Shown: positions 51,052-60,500 of the stretch, one piece after another
How the letters are laid out: each line of letters starts with the position of its first letter
How positions within the stretch are numbered: position 1 is the first letter of the stretch
Assembly: GCA_017744915.1 (NCBI GenBank)
Contig: JAGIAH010000008.1
Span: forward strand, 1-64,000
Length of the DNA: 64,000 bases
From: Agrobacterium tumefaciens
GTDB taxonomy: Bacteria > Pseudomonadota > Alphaproteobacteria > Rhizobiales > Rhizobiaceae
Direction: 5' to 3'
Made by a program: the position numbers and the translations under genes
The notes under the pieces: generated by a model
What the model saw: only the letters and a program-made list of their open reading frames with translations
The model's database searches: none
What the model was told of the DNA's origin: nothing

Positions 51052-51492
51052 ATGATTTCGCAGAAGGCAAAATATGCGCTGAGGGCGCTTCTTTCGCTGG
51101 CAAAGGCCGACGGCGGCTGTCCTGTGCAAATTTCCGACATTGCCCGTGAACAGGCCATTCCGAAAAAGTTTCTGGAGCAGATCCTTCTTGAAATGAAGAA
51201 GGAACGGATCGTCGAAAGCCGGCGCGGCAAGCAGGGCGGCTACCTTCTGGCGCGCCCGGCCGCGGACATCACCTTCGGCGAGGTGCTGCGCCTCATCGAC
51301 GGACCGCTTGCCCCCTTGCCCTGCCTGTCACAGACCGCCTATCGCCGCTGCGAGGATTGTGACGGCGAGAAGCAGTGCGAGATCCGCCACGTCTTCGCGC
51401 GTGTGGCCGATGCCACCCGCAACATCCTGTTCAACACCACCATCGCGGATGCCGTGGCCGGTGTCGAAGTGCCCGAGCTTTTGACGGCCTGA
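51052..51492 (+). CDS. Rrf2-family transcriptional regulator of the sulfate locus
   Basis: 146-aa regulator. Winged helix MISQKAKYALRALLSLA and IPKKFLEQILLEMKKERIVE (recognition region, about 35-56), then SRRGKQGGYLLARPA (wing). The C-terminal half has Cys91, Cys100, Cys103 and Cys109, which could bind an Fe-S cluster as in IscR/RirA, or the protein could sense O-acetylserine as CymR does. It lies between cysHDN and sbp-cysTWA. ATG at 51052 is preferred to the in-frame codon at 51031. Confidence 0.9.
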   Translation: MISQKAKYALRALLSLAKADGGCPVQISDIAREQAIPKKFLEQILLEMKKERIVESRRGKQGGYLLARPAADITFGEVLRLIDGPLAPLPCLSQTAYRRCEDCDGEKQCEIRHVFARVADATRNILFNTTIADAVAGVEVPELLTA

Positions 51493-51686
51493 CGAAAAAA
51501 TCGTCTAAAACCCCATAATATTTTTCGCCATCGCGGCAAAAAACCGTCAAAAATGTGAAATGCTTTTGCATTCAGAAAAGTTTTACACGACGCTTGTTGC
51601 GCCTTTCGCTTATGCTGCGCTGTATTTGTTGCCTGGGAAAACGCTCTCGGGAAACACTTTTTCGATCGTATTCGGCCTCATTGACC

Positions 51687-51709
51687 AACTCTACTCAACC
51701 GGTAGAGTT
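51687..51709. promoter_or_regulatory. Inverted repeat upstream of sbp (candidate Rrf2 operator)
   Basis: AACTCTAC - 7 nt - GTAGAGTT: perfect 8-bp arms, 29 bp before the sbp ATG and adjoining TTGACC. A related block AACCnGTAGA occurs on the minus strand directly before the Rrf2 start (about 51036-51046). Confidence 0.6.
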
Positions 51710-51737
51710 AAGCCATCGCAATCAGGAGGGAATACCG

Positions 51738-52763
51738 ATGTCCAAGCTTCTGTCCGGTTTGAGCGTTATTGCTCTTAGCCTTTCACTGGCTCTTGGCGGC
51801 GCTGGCTCGGCCGCCGCGCAGACCAAGCTGCTCAATGTGTCCTATGATCCGACCCGTGAGCTCTACAAGGATTTCAACGAGGCCTTCGCCAAGAAGTGGA
51901 AGGCCGACACCGGTGAAGACATCACCATCCAGCAGTCGCATGGCGGCTCCGGCAAGCAGGCACGCTCGGTCATCGACGGTCTGGAAGCCGATGTTGTGAC
52001 GCTCGCTTTGCAGAGCGACATCGACGCCATCGTCCAGAATTCCGGCAAGATCAACAAGGATTGGCGCACCCGCCTGCCGCATAATTCCTCGCCCTACACC
52101 TCCACCATCGTTTTCCTGGTGCGTAAGGGCAACCCGAAGGGAATCCACAATTGGGGCGATCTGGTGAAGGGCGACGTGCAGATCGTGACGCCGAACCCGA
52201 AGACATCCGGCGGTGCCCGCTGGAACTATCTTGCTGCCTGGGCCTGGGCCAATGAAGAATTCAAGGGCGATCAGGCCAAGATCAAGGCCTATGTCGGTGA
52301 ACTTTACAAGCGCGCCCCGGTTCTCGATACCGGCGCCCGTGGCTCCACGGTCACCTTCGCACAGCGCCAGATCGGTGATGTGCTGCTCGCCTGGGAAAAC
52401 GAGGCCTATCTGGCCGGCCAGGAATTCGGCGCGGATGCCTTTGACATTGTCGTGCCGCCGATCTCGATCCTTGCCGAACCGCCGGTCGCCGTGGTTGACG
52501 CAAACGTCGACGCCAAGGGCACCCGCAAGGCGGCGGAAGCCTATCTGCAATATCTCTATTCGGATGAGGGCCAGAATATCGCGGCCAAGCACTTCTACCG
52601 TCCGTCCAACCCTGCCGTTGTCTCCAAGGACCTGCTGAAGCAGCTGCCGGACATCAAGCTTGTCACCATCGATGATCCGATCTTCGGTGGTTGGGCCAAG
52701 GCACAGCCGGAACATTTTGGTGACGGCGGCATCTTCGACCAGATTTACAAGCCCGCAAAGTAA
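51738..52763 (+). CDS. sbp: Periplasmic sulfate-binding protein
   Basis: 341-aa solute-binding protein of the sulfate ABC importer. Signal peptide [20 protein letters not shown] ending GSAAAQ. The mature start [19 protein letters not shown], the [20 protein letters not shown] block (sulfate contacts) and [16 protein letters not shown] are typical of CysP/Sbp. ATG follows AGGAGGGAATACCG. The open frame reaches 61 codons further upstream. First gene of the import operon, preceded by a candidate operator. Confidence 0.96.
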   Translation: MSKLLSGLSVIALSLSLALGGAGSAAAQTKLLNVSYDPTRELYKDFNEAFAKKWKADTGEDITIQQSHGGSGKQARSVIDGLEADVVTLALQSDIDAIVQNSGKINKDWRTRLPHNSSPYTSTIVFLVRKGNPKGIHNWGDLVKGDVQIVTPNPKTSGGARWNYLAAWAWANEEFKGDQAKIKAYVGELYKRAPVLDTGARGSTVTFAQRQIGDVLLAWENEAYLAGQEFGADAFDIVVPPISILAEPPVAVVDANVDAKGTRKAAEAYLQYLYSDEGQNIAAKHFYRPSNPAVVSKDLLKQLPDIKLVTIDDPIFGGWAKAQPEHFGDGGIFDQIYKPAK

Positions 52764-52960
52764 GCGGATGATGGGGTGAAACGCGATCACCCCGTCCACA
52801 GGGACAAGACAAAAGAACCTGTTCGACCGGACAACCGTGCCGGTCGAACTTTTATAAGAAAAACGCCGGGGAACACCGGCTCCCAGAGGGCATTTCCAGG
52901 AAAGCGAACTCCGGTTTCCTGACCTGGAAATGTACAAAACAAAGATTATCCGGAGCCTTG

Positions 52961-53818
52961 ATGAGCAATAATACATCCGGAAACAGGTGGAAATGGCGGC
53001 AGTCGAGCGTCATACCCGGCTTCGGCCTGACGTTTGGTTACACAGTGACCTATCTGTTTCTCATCATTCTTATTCCGCTCGGCGGCCTTGTCTGGTCCAC
53101 GGCGAAACTGGGTTTTGCAGATTTCATTGCGATTGCCACCGATAGCCGCACGCTGAATGCGCTGCGGGTCAGTTTCGGAACGGCCTTCCTTGCCGCGCTG
53201 GTCAATGCGGTTTTCGGCGTCATCGTCGCCTGGGTGCTGACGCGCTACCGGTTTCCCGGTCGCCGTTTCGTTGATGCCATCGTTGACCTGCCCTTTGCCC
53301 TGCCGACGGCGGTGGCGGGTATCGCGCTCACCACGCTTTATGCCAATCGCGGCTGGGTCGGTTCGCTGTTCGAACCCCTGGGCATCAAGATCGCCTTTAC
53401 CCCGACCGGCATCGTCATCGCGCTGATCTTCATCGGCCTGCCTTTCGTGGTCCGCACCGTGCAGCCGGTCATGGAAGAGATCGACCGGCAGGTGGAGGAG
53501 GTGGCGGCGACGCTTGGCGCCAACCGGTTCCAGACCATCACCCGCGTTCTGCTGCCGAGCCTCACACCCGCGATCCTCACGGGTTTTGCGCTCGCCTTCG
53601 CCCGCGGTGTCGGGGAATATGGCTCGGTCATCTTCATCGCCGGCAATATCCCTTACGTCTCGGAAATCGCGCCGCTCCTCATCGTCATCCGGCTGGAGGA
53701 ATTCAATTATGCGGCGGCGACCGGCATTGCTACCATCATGCTGATCATCTCGTTTGCCATGCTGTTCCTCATCAATCTCATTCAGGCCTGGAGCCGCAAG
53801 AGGTACGGTTATGTCTGA
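52961..53818 (+). CDS. cysT: Sulfate ABC transporter permease CysT
   Basis: Inner-membrane permease subunit, 285 aa, six predicted helices. The cytoplasmic EAA loop is [20 protein letters not shown] (about residues 180-200). [20 protein letters not shown] near the N-terminus is typical of CysT/CysU. A TTG directly before the ATG is in frame but less likely. It overlaps cysW by 8 bp. 197 bp separate it from sbp, so sbp may be made in excess. Confidence 0.95.
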   Translation: MSNNTSGNRWKWRQSSVIPGFGLTFGYTVTYLFLIILIPLGGLVWSTAKLGFADFIAIATDSRTLNALRVSFGTAFLAALVNAVFGVIVAWVLTRYRFPGRRFVDAIVDLPFALPTAVAGIALTTLYANRGWVGSLFEPLGIKIAFTPTGIVIALIFIGLPFVVRTVQPVMEEIDRQVEEVAATLGANRFQTITRVLLPSLTPAILTGFALAFARGVGEYGSVIFIAGNIPYVSEIAPLLIVIRLEEFNYAAATGIATIMLIISFAMLFLINLIQAWSRKRYGYV

Positions 53819-54683
53819 GACCGCTTCCCGCACCACGTCCCGGCCGTTCCGCGATCCCGCCAGCGAGAGCTTTCCCGCCCGGCTGGCGCTGATCGCCATC
53901 GCCTTCCTGTTCCTTGCGGCCTTTCTGGTCCTGCCGTTGATCTCCGTCTTCTTCGAGGCTTTCCGCAAGGGTGCGGAAAGCTTCTGGGAGGCGATCGTCG
54001 AGCCGGATGCGCTCTCCGCCATCCGCCTGACGCTGCTAGTCGCCGCCATTTCGGTGCCGCTCAACCTCATCTTCGGGGTTGCCGCCGCCTGGGCGATCGC
54101 GAAATTCGAGTTCAAGGGCAAGGCCTTCCTGATCACGCTGATCGACCTGCCGTTCTCGATCTCGCCGGTCATTTCGGGTCTCGTTTATGTCATCCTGTTT
54201 TCCGCTCACAGCGTGCTCGGGCCATGGCTGAAGAGCTACGGCATCGAAATCCTCTTCGCGGTGCCCGGCATCGTGCTGGCCACCATCTTCGTCACCTTTC
54301 CCTTCGTCGCGCGTGAACTGATCCCGCTGATGCAGGAACAGGGCAATGGCGATGAGGAGGCGGCGATCTCGCTCGGCGCAACCGGCTGGCAGACTTTCTG
54401 GTATGTCACGCTGCCCAATATCAAATGGGGCCTGCTTTACGGGGTGCTGCTCTGCAACGCCCGCGCCATGGGCGAGTTCGGCGCCGTCTCGGTTGTCTCC
54501 GGCCATATTCGCGGCGAGACCAACACCATGCCGCTGCATGTCGAGATACTCTATAATGAGTACAATATCGGCGCCTCCTTCGCCGTGGCGACGCTGCTTG
54601 CCGGTCTCGCGCTCGTGACGCTCGTTCTCAAAACCATTCTCGAAATACGCTTTGGCGCGGGCAACGCAGCCGGCAAGCATTGA
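53811..54683 (+). CDS. cysW: Sulfate ABC transporter permease CysW
   Basis: Second permease subunit, 290 aa. Six helices with the EAA loop [20 protein letters not shown] (about residues 180-200) and conserved [21 protein letters not shown]. It pairs with CysT to form the channel. Its start overlaps the cysT end and cysA starts 12 bp after it, so the three are one translational block. Length normal. Confidence 0.95.
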   Translation: MSETASRTTSRPFRDPASESFPARLALIAIAFLFLAAFLVLPLISVFFEAFRKGAESFWEAIVEPDALSAIRLTLLVAAISVPLNLIFGVAAAWAIAKFEFKGKAFLITLIDLPFSISPVISGLVYVILFSAHSVLGPWLKSYGIEILFAVPGIVLATIFVTFPFVARELIPLMQEQGNGDEEAAISLGATGWQTFWYVTLPNIKWGLLYGVLLCNARAMGEFGAVSVVSGHIRGETNTMPLHVEILYNEYNIGASFAVATLLAGLALVTLVLKTILEIRFGAGNAAGKH

Positions 54684-54694
54684 AAGGCATCTTT

Positions 54695-55735
54695 ATGGAA
54701 GTGAAAGTTTCCGGCATCACCAAGCAGTTCGATCGCTTTCCGGCGCTGAACGACGTGTCGCTCGACATTCGTTCCGGCGAGCTGATCGCGCTGCTCGGTC
54801 CTTCCGGTTCCGGCAAGACGACGCTGCTGCGTCTGATCGCCGGCCTCGAACAGCCAACGCAGGGCCAGATTTTCTTCGGCGACGAGGATGCCTCGCACCG
54901 CACGGTGCAGGAGCGCAATGTCGGTTTCGTGTTCCAGCATTACGCTTTGTTCCGTCATATGACGGTGGCCGACAATATCGCCTTCGGGCTGAAGGTGCGC
55001 CCTTCCGCCAAACGTCCGCCGAAGGCGGAAATCCGCAAGCGGGTGTCCGAGCTTCTCGACATGGTGCATCTCTCGGGCCTTGAGAAGCGCTATCCCTCGC
55101 AGCTTTCCGGCGGCCAGCGCCAGCGCGTGGCGCTCGCCCGCGCCGTCGCCATCGAACCGAAGGTGCTGCTGCTCGATGAGCCCTTCGGCGCGCTCGATGC
55201 CAAGGTTCGCAAGGAGTTGCGCCGCTGGCTGCGCGAATTCCACGACCGCACCGGCCACACCACCGTCTTTGTCACCCACGATCAGGAAGAGGCGCTGGAA
55301 CTGGCGGACCGCGTCGTCGTCATGAGCCAGGGCAAGATCGAGCAGGTGGGCACGGCGGATGACGTTTATGACACCCCCAATTCTCCCTTCGTCTTCTCCT
55401 TCATCGGTGAATCCTCCAGCCTGCCGGTAACGATCCGCGACGGTCATGTGCTGTTTCAGGGCGAAAGCATCGGCATCGATGAAAGCGGCACGGGCGAGGG
55501 CGAACTTTTCTTCCGTCCGGAAGATGTGGTGCTGACGGAGGCGAAGGACGCGCTTTACGGTAAGGTCACCACCTGTCGCCGCCTCGCGGGCACCCGCATT
55601 GCCGAAATCGACATCGCCAATAACGGCCATGACCCCTATCACCTCGAAATCGAAGTGCCGCTCAACGCCGCTGTAGCAGTGGGCGCGGAGCTGCGGTTCC
55701 GCCCGACGCGGTGGAAGGTGTTCGGGAAGAAGTAG
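54695..55735 (+). CDS. cysA: Sulfate ABC transporter ATP-binding protein CysA
   Basis: ATPase subunit, 346 aa. Walker [11 protein letters not shown]-loop [10 protein letters not shown], signature [14 protein letters not shown], Walker [13 protein letters not shown] and H-loop [15 protein letters not shown], then a C-terminal regulatory/TOBE-like domain (about 240-345). ATG 54695 ([12 protein letters not shown]) follows GAAAGGCATCTTT; five earlier codons start with TTG and are not needed. Last gene of sbp-cysT-cysW-cysA. Confidence 0.96.
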   Translation: MEVKVSGITKQFDRFPALNDVSLDIRSGELIALLGPSGSGKTTLLRLIAGLEQPTQGQIFFGDEDASHRTVQERNVGFVFQHYALFRHMTVADNIAFGLKVRPSAKRPPKAEIRKRVSELLDMVHLSGLEKRYPSQLSGGQRQRVALARAVAIEPKVLLLDEPFGALDAKVRKELRRWLREFHDRTGHTTVFVTHDQEEALELADRVVVMSQGKIEQVGTADDVYDTPNSPFVFSFIGESSSLPVTIRDGHVLFQGESIGIDESGTGEGELFFRPEDVVLTEAKDALYGKVTTCRRLAGTRIAEIDIANNGHDPYHLEIEVPLNAAVAVGAELRFRPTRWKVFGKK

Positions 55736-55784
55736 GCAGAGGCGGCGCGATTGGCGGCCTTGGTTCTGCAGTCGCCCTCAGCTC

Positions 55785-55901
55785 TCCGTCATATCGGCCT
55801 CGAGCCGGCATCCAGTCAGCCCAGGTCCCTGGGCTGAAAAGACCTTCTTCGCCGCGCAGACGCGCGTCGGCTGGATGCCGGGTCAAGCCCGGCATGACGG
55901 G
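55785..55901. repeat. Palindromic intergenic element, family A copy 3
   Basis: Arms CTCCGTCATATCGGCCTCGA ... TCAAGCCCGGCATGACGGGA with inner hairpin GCCCAGGTCCCTGGGC: compensating changes relative to copy 1 preserve the inner stem. Lies downstream of cysA. Confidence 0.85.
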
Positions 55902-55990
55902 AGAAAGCTTTCCGGGCAATGCAGAACACCTAACCTGCCGCAGGAGCATCCCGGCGCGTGATCGTCAAAGACAGATAACCCCGAAAACGG

Positions 55991-56016
55991 AAAAGGGCCG
56001 CCGAAGCGACCCTTCC
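55991..56016 (-). terminator. UUCG-loop terminator of the 24-codon gene
   Basis: On the minus strand GGGTCGC-TTCG-GCGGCCC followed by TTTTCC, 62 bp after the stop of the small ORF. Stem is 7 bp with one G-U pair. Confidence 0.8.
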
Positions 56017-56077
56017 ATGAGTTTGGTTCTGTATACAAACCCGGGACTGTTTCTCAACGTTCCGAAGGTAAAGCTGT

Positions 56078-56152
56078 TTACGCCGAGGGCTGCCCCGTCG
56101 AAAACACACCCTTTCCATTGCCTGCACCAGAGACCGAAATCTCATTAGACAT
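56078..56152 (-). CDS. 24-aa peptide gene with an exceptionally long Shine-Dalgarno
   Basis: ATG preceded, two bases away, by AAGGAGGTGATCC, complementary to the whole 3' tail of 16S rRNA. The peptide begins MSNEISVSGAGNGKG, ends STGQPSA and is hydrophilic and Ser/Gly-rich, without helix-forming hydrophobics. A terminator lies downstream. It is on the same strand as the winged-helix gene ending at 56246, 93 bp away, so it could be that operon's third gene or have its own promoter. No family recognised. The ribosome-binding site may be too close for good initiation, so a regulatory RNA is an alternative. Confidence 0.55.
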   Translation of the reverse strand: MSNEISVSGAGNGKGVFSTGQPSA

Positions 56153-56245
56153 TGGATCACCTCCTTCCGATACGTTGAACATAACTAGAAGGTAGTACGA
56201 TTCGCCATTAATGCAAGAGGGTTACTTTTAACAGGCGTCCGGCAT

Positions 56246-56611
56246 CTATGCCGCATCTGCGGCATTCACGTCGAATTCGAAGTGAATGCTGTCATAGGGA
56301 AATTCGATACCAGCCTCGTTCCGGTCGATAACGCCCGCATGGAGGAGCGTCGTCACATCGCGGTGAACGGCCTGCACATCCCGCCCGATCCGGCGGGCAA
56401 CTTCACGGATCGAAAGCGGCCCCTGTCCAGCAAGAGCCTTGACGATGGCAAGGCGCAATGGCGCGAGAATGCGGTGCAGGTCCTCATAACTTGAAAATTC
56501 GATGGATGGTTTCGCCTCGACCGGTTTTCCGGACATTGCCAGATTACCTGCGGCAACAAAGCGGCTCTTGATATCCTTGACCGTGCTGAGACGTACCGTG
56601 AGCGTCGTCAT
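56246..56611 (-). CDS. Winged-helix DNA-binding protein paired with DUF6516 gene
   Basis: 121-aa protein with a C-terminal winged helix: ILAPLRLAIVKALAGQGPLS, then REVARRIGRDVQAVHRDVTT (recognition helix) and LLHAGVIDRNEAG (wing). This HVO_A0114/ArsR-like type commonly accompanies DUF6516 genes in putative toxin-antitoxin pairs; it would act as antitoxin and autorepressor (inference). ATG 56611 overlaps the stop of the ancestral DUF6516 frame, which supports the start. It appears intact although its partner is disrupted. Confidence 0.83.
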   Translation of the reverse strand: MTTLTVRLSTVKDIKSRFVAAGNLAMSGKPVEAKPSIEFSSYEDLHRILAPLRLAIVKALAGQGPLSIREVARRIGRDVQAVHRDVTTLLHAGVIDRNEAGIEFPYDSIHFEFDVNAADAA

Positions 56612-56888
56612 GACAAAACCCTTTCCATATCCGCCTGAAATGCATCGAAGAGCGCTTCGAGCGTGGTGAATGCGTGGCATCTTCACGCCCGTCCATATGG
56701 CGATGATCGCCCTTGCCGCGTTCATTGTCATAACGCAGAACGCATTCCCCTTTTATCACCAGCGCCAGCCGATATTTGAAGAGATGGGCGCTACCGGGAA
56801 CGGGCTCGAGAAGATGCCACAGGACAACCTCGAAAAAGGCCGTCTCGTCGATCACTTTGCGCGTCTTTTCGAGCAGAACGGCCTTCAT
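56608..56888 (-). pseudogene. Frameshifted DUF6516 family gene (putative toxin)
   Basis: From ATG 56888, the N-terminal about 70 residues match DUF6516: MKAVLLEKTRKVIDE, VLWHLLEPVPGSAHLFKYRL and YDNERGKGDHRHMDGRED. Then the frame drifts. In the neighbouring frame the family's C-terminus is present (AFTTLEALFDAFQADMERVL) and ends in a TGA overlapping the next gene's ATG. A single missing base near 56676 explains both. The open frame continues out of frame to 56544, giving an abnormal tail. Inactivation is probable, but a sequencing error or programmed shift is not excluded. Confidence 0.82.
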
Positions 56889-56950
56889 GTTGTTATGCAT
56901 GACAACGCTCTGACCTGTTGTCAACGAAAACAACGATCTCGTTCAATGTG

Positions 56951-57961
56951 TCACGACACCCGCATCACGATCTTGCCGATATGATTGCTGCTTTCCATCA
57001 GCCGGTGCGCTTCCGCAACCTCGTCCAGCGTGAAGACCCGGTTGATGACCGGTGCGACCTGACCGTTTTCGATGAGCGGCCATACCTGTTCGACGAGCTC
57101 ATCGCGGATGGCGCGTTTCTCGTCTGCCGTGCGGGGACGCATGGTGGAGCCGGTGACGGTGAGGCGTTTGACCATGATCGGGGTGAGATTGACCTTCTCA
57201 GCCGTGGCACCGCCCAGAAAGGCGATGATGGAGAGGCAACCGTCCCTGGCAAGCGCCGCAAGGTTCTTTTCGAAATAGGCCGCGCCGATCATGTCGAGAA
57301 CGACATCGACGCCCTTGCCGCCGGTTTCGGATTTCACGACCTCGGCGAAATCCTCCTCGCGGTAATTGATGGCGCGCTTGGCGCCGAGCTTTACGCAGGC
57401 CTCGCATTTTTCCGCCGAGCCCGCCGTGGCATAGACCTCCGCGCCAAAGGCTTTTGCGAGCTGGATGGCCGTCGTGCCGATGCCGCTGGTGCCACCGTGG
57501 ATGAGCACGGTTTCGCCTTCGGTGAGGCCCGCCATCTGGAAGAGATTGGCCCAGACGGTGAAGAATGTTTCCGGTAGTGCTGCGGCCTTGACGGCATCGT
57601 AACCTTTGGGGAAGGGCAGGGCCTGTCCGGCGGGGACGGTGCAATATTGCGCATAACCGCCACCATTGGCGAGCGCGCAGACCCTGTCGCCCGGCCTGAA
57701 TTCGGTAACGCCTTCTCCCAGCGCCACCACTTCGCCGGCGATTTCCAGCCCGAGGATCGGGCTTGCACCCTTCGGCGGCGGATAGGTGCCCTGTCTCTGC
57801 GCGACATCGGGACGATTGACCCCCGCCGCCTCGACCTTCACCAGGATCTCGCCTTTGGCGGGTTTCGGCAAAGGCGCCTCGGAAAGCCGCATCACCTCCG
57901 GCCCGCCATGGGAGGGAAGGTCGATGAAGCGCATTGTTTCGGGCAGGGTCGTGTCGGACAT
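56951..57961 (-). CDS. NAD(P)H:quinone oxidoreductase (zinc-free MDR, PIG3-type)
   Basis: 336-aa medium-chain reductase. The N-terminal GroES-like domain has the family phrase [20 protein letters not shown]; the Rossmann domain contains [20 protein letters not shown] (nucleotide-binding GxxGxG type). No zinc-ligand pattern is seen, in agreement with quinone oxidoreductases. Start at 57961 ([12 protein letters not shown]) after GAGGAG; the frame extends 44 codons upstream. It probably reduces quinones with NADPH; true substrate unknown. Stand-alone. Confidence 0.93.
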   Translation of the reverse strand: MSDTTLPETMRFIDLPSHGGPEVMRLSEAPLPKPAKGEILVKVEAAGVNRPDVAQRQGTYPPPKGASPILGLEIAGEVVALGEGVTEFRPGDRVCALANGGGYAQYCTVPAGQALPFPKGYDAVKAAALPETFFTVWANLFQMAGLTEGETVLIHGGTSGIGTTAIQLAKAFGAEVYATAGSAEKCEACVKLGAKRAINYREEDFAEVVKSETGGKGVDVVLDMIGAAYFEKNLAALARDGCLSIIAFLGGATAEKVNLTPIMVKRLTVTGSTMRPRTADEKRAIRDELVEQVWPLIENGQVAPVINRVFTLDEVAEAHRLMESSNHIGKIVMRVS

Positions 57962-58049
57962 GGGCAGGGGCAACTCCTCGCTTGTCGGCGTCACCTGAAG
58001 ATGTAGGTCAGATGTGCGCTTGAGGGAAGGAGGCCGTTTGTCGCGAGTG

Positions 58050-59852
58050 TCAATTTGCCTCGCCGAACACCCGCACGACGAGACCGCTTTCATTTTCCTT
58101 CGCGGCCGCCTTGACGCCGGCGATCTCGCTGCCGATACGCTCGGGATTGGCGATGATCAGCCCCTTCGGCAAGGTGAGGACGCCGATGGAGCAGCGCAGC
58201 AGCGCAAAGTCCCGCTCGTTGCCATGGCGATCCTGGCCCTTCATGCATCCGGCGGCGCGGTCTTCGTCCGAATAGAGTTCGGCGACATCGTCGTGAAAAT
58301 CGCTGAGCAACCGCTCGAGAATTTCCATCAGCTCCTCCACCGTCCAGTCCCGCACGCCGATGAAGAAATCATCGCCGCCAATATGGCCGAGGAAACAATC
58401 GCCCGCGAAAAAGTAACGGCGCATCAGCGCCGAGAACAGGGTGATGGCGTGGTCGCCAGCGTTGAAGCCGTATTTGTCGTTGAAGGGTTTGAAATTATCG
58501 AAGTCGCAATAGCAGAAGAAGCGCGTCTCGTCGCCGTCGCTGCAACGATCGGCGATAAAGCCGCCAATCGCGCGGTTGCCAGGCAGCGCCGTCAGCGGAT
58601 TCTGGTCCTGCGCCATCTTCAGCTGTTTTTCGTTGATGACCTTGATGAGCGAAGCGGCCGAGACGATGCCGGCATAACGCATGTTCTCGGTGAGGATGAT
58701 GCAGGCGCTGCCGCCCATGCTGGCGAACATGTTCATCAGCTGGTCGGCATCGGCATCGAGGCCGACGATCGGCGCGGGGTCGACGAAGTGCGATATGGTG
58801 CGCTCATAGATCTTGTTCTTGAGCAGGTCGCGGCCGAAGGGGCGGTAGATATATTCTTTCAGGTGATATTCGTTGATGACGCCGCGCGGTTCGCCATTGG
58901 CGTTGAGAACCGGAAAAAACGCCTGCTGCGGATTTCTGCGGAACAGTTCGAAGACACTGTCGACACTGTCATGCTCGAAGACGGTGGGGAGGCGCTCTAT
59001 CTCCCGGCGGATCAGGATTTCGTCCAGCGTCTGGCTGCTGCGCCGCGCAACGCCGATGCGGTTGAGATGCGGGAAGCTTTCCGGAAGCTCGCTGGTGAAG
59101 ATCGTCGGCTTGGCGATCAGCCAGCCCTGCACCAGATCGACGCCGAATTCGCGGCAGGTCAGAAATTCCGCTTCCGTTTCGATGCCTTCGGCAATGACCC
59201 GCACGCCGAGAACATGGGCGATGTTGACGATGTTACGGACAAGATGCTGCTTGCGCGGCAGATGGTCGACACCGGTGATGAAATGCCGGTCGATCTTCAG
59301 GTAATCCAGCGGAAAATCGCAGAGCAGCTTCATCTCGCCGTGACCAACGCCGAAATCGTCGATCGCCAGCTTGAAGCCTTCCTTGCGCATGCGGGCAATC
59401 AGCGCCGTGAATTCCGGCACGCTGGTATTGTCGAACCGTTCGGAAAGCTCGAAGCAGATGGAGGAGGCGGGAATGCCGGCACGCGCCAGATGACCGACCA
59501 GCTTGTCGAGGATGGCATCACCATGCGGGATCAATCGTACATCGAGATTGAGGAACAGGGTGGCGGAGGAGAAATCAGGGAGGGTGGAGAATTTCGCCAG
59601 CGCGCGGCTCGCCAGCATCTGCTCGAAGGCCTTTAATTCACCATCCACGGCAGCCTGGTCGAGAAGGGCCAACGGATTGGAAAATCCAAGCCGGTCATGG
59701 CCGCGCATCAACGATTCATAGCCGAAAATCGTGCCTGTCGTCGCCTCGACAATCGGCTGGAACGCCGTCTCAAGCACCAGCTTCGCCATGGGAAACATAT
59801 GCCCGGAGGCAAAACGTCTGACGACATCGTTCTCCAGCGTGACGGCCTGCAT
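58050..59852 (-). CDS. EAL-CBS-GGDEF cyclic-di-GMP protein with degenerate GGDDF site
   Basis: 600-aa cytoplasmic protein. The N-terminal EAL domain has FGYESLMRG (Glu46; ESL instead of EAL), [34 protein letters not shown] and [10 protein letters not shown], so phosphodiesterase residues are mostly kept. A CBS-pair follows (about 260-390: [24 protein letters not shown]). The C-terminal GGDEF-like domain starts at NPLTALPGN and has GGDDF at residue 492. CBS domains may sense adenine nucleotides. No membrane helix. Probably a phosphodiesterase regulated by its CBS/GGDDF parts. Confidence 0.92.
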   Translation of the reverse strand: MQAVTLENDVVRRFASGHMFPMAKLVLETAFQPIVEATTGTIFGYESLMRGHDRLGFSNPLALLDQAAVDGELKAFEQMLASRALAKFSTLPDFSSATLFLNLDVRLIPHGDAILDKLVGHLARAGIPASSICFELSERFDNTSVPEFTALIARMRKEGFKLAIDDFGVGHGEMKLLCDFPLDYLKIDRHFITGVDHLPRKQHLVRNIVNIAHVLGVRVIAEGIETEAEFLTCREFGVDLVQGWLIAKPTIFTSELPESFPHLNRIGVARRSSQTLDEILIRREIERLPTVFEHDSVDSVFELFRRNPQQAFFPVLNANGEPRGVINEYHLKEYIYRPFGRDLLKNKIYERTISHFVDPAPIVGLDADADQLMNMFASMGGSACIILTENMRYAGIVSAASLIKVINEKQLKMAQDQNPLTALPGNRAIGGFIADRCSDGDETRFFCYCDFDNFKPFNDKYGFNAGDHAITLFSALMRRYFFAGDCFLGHIGGDDFFIGVRDWTVEELMEILERLLSDFHDDVAELYSDEDRAAGCMKGQDRHGNERDFALLRCSIGVLTLPKGLIIANPERIGSEIAGVKAAAKENESGLVVRVFGEAN

Positions 59853-60021
59853 TTCTGTTCTCCGCTATTGCCGGTCCCCAGCTTGGCTAACGTAAGGGGA
59901 GCCTGTCTCTTTTGAGGCGAACAATCGCAGATTACAGGTCAACAAAAGCTTTCACGACTGTGAAGCTTTCATGAACGTTTTGTTACAACCCCACGAACCC
60001 ATGGGGTTGTTGCGCCGGGCC

Positions 60022-60258
60022 TCATGCCCGGCGGATATGTCCGGTGTGCGCGGCGTAAAGTTCCGCCACATTCATGCGTTCCCGGTCCGCTTCCACAGGT
60101 TCCGTGGACTTTACGCCGACGCCGTGCTCGGCGGAGGCCGCCCATAGTCTCAGCGCTGCCCTGACGACCTCGCTGCCGGACGCGTAAGCGCCGCAATTCA
60201 CGGCCTCGCGCATTCTTGCTGCCTGTTCCGGGGAAATCGATACTGTCACCATTGGCAT
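60022..60258 (-). CDS. Orphan ParD-type antitoxin
   Basis: 78-aa ribbon-helix-helix protein: VTVSISPEQAARMREAVNCG, then AYASGSEVVRAALRLWAAS, both characteristic ParD N-terminal elements, followed by a 30-residue tail (VEADRERMNVAELYAAHTG). No toxin gene follows; the next 170 bp downstream hold no ParE-like frame. GGGAGTGATATC precedes the ATG. It may be a solitary remnant or may counter toxins encoded elsewhere, such as the ParE at 43 kb. Confidence 0.82.
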   Translation of the reverse strand: MPMVTVSISPEQAARMREAVNCGAYASGSEVVRAALRLWAASAEHGVGVKSTEPVEADRERMNVAELYAAHTGHIRRA

Positions 60259-60500
60259 GATATCACTCCCTTCTTTTGATGGCCGCCACGCGAAACCCGA
60301 TAGATGCCCGCTTATGCGGGCGGGGTGAGGGCGGTCTTTCTGGGCGGTCGTTTTTTAAGTTTTCGTCTGGACGCCGCCTCCAGCGAAATTGGTATCATTG
60401 CTTATCTTACCACGAAACGCGTTCCATACCCAATTTGCAGTATATTGGGGTTTAGTTTTTCCCCGTTCGGCGTGGTTCCGATACGGTGCTGCATATACCC

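Larger units (their letters stand above)
55736..56077. other. 342-bp gap after cysA
   Basis: Contains a family A palindromic element (55785-55901) and, on the other strand, the terminator of a 24-codon gene (55991-56016). Nothing else supported. Confidence 0.55.

Noticed and set aside
56153..56167. Match to the 16S rRNA 3' end taken as an rRNA fragment
   Set aside because: Similarity stops after about 15 bases and no upstream 16S sequence is present; on the minus strand it is positioned as a ribosome-binding site.
59969..60196. Minus-strand frame downstream of the orphan ParD as a possible ParE
   Set aside because: It overlaps parD in another frame, is Arg/Gly-rich and shows none of the ParE blocks.
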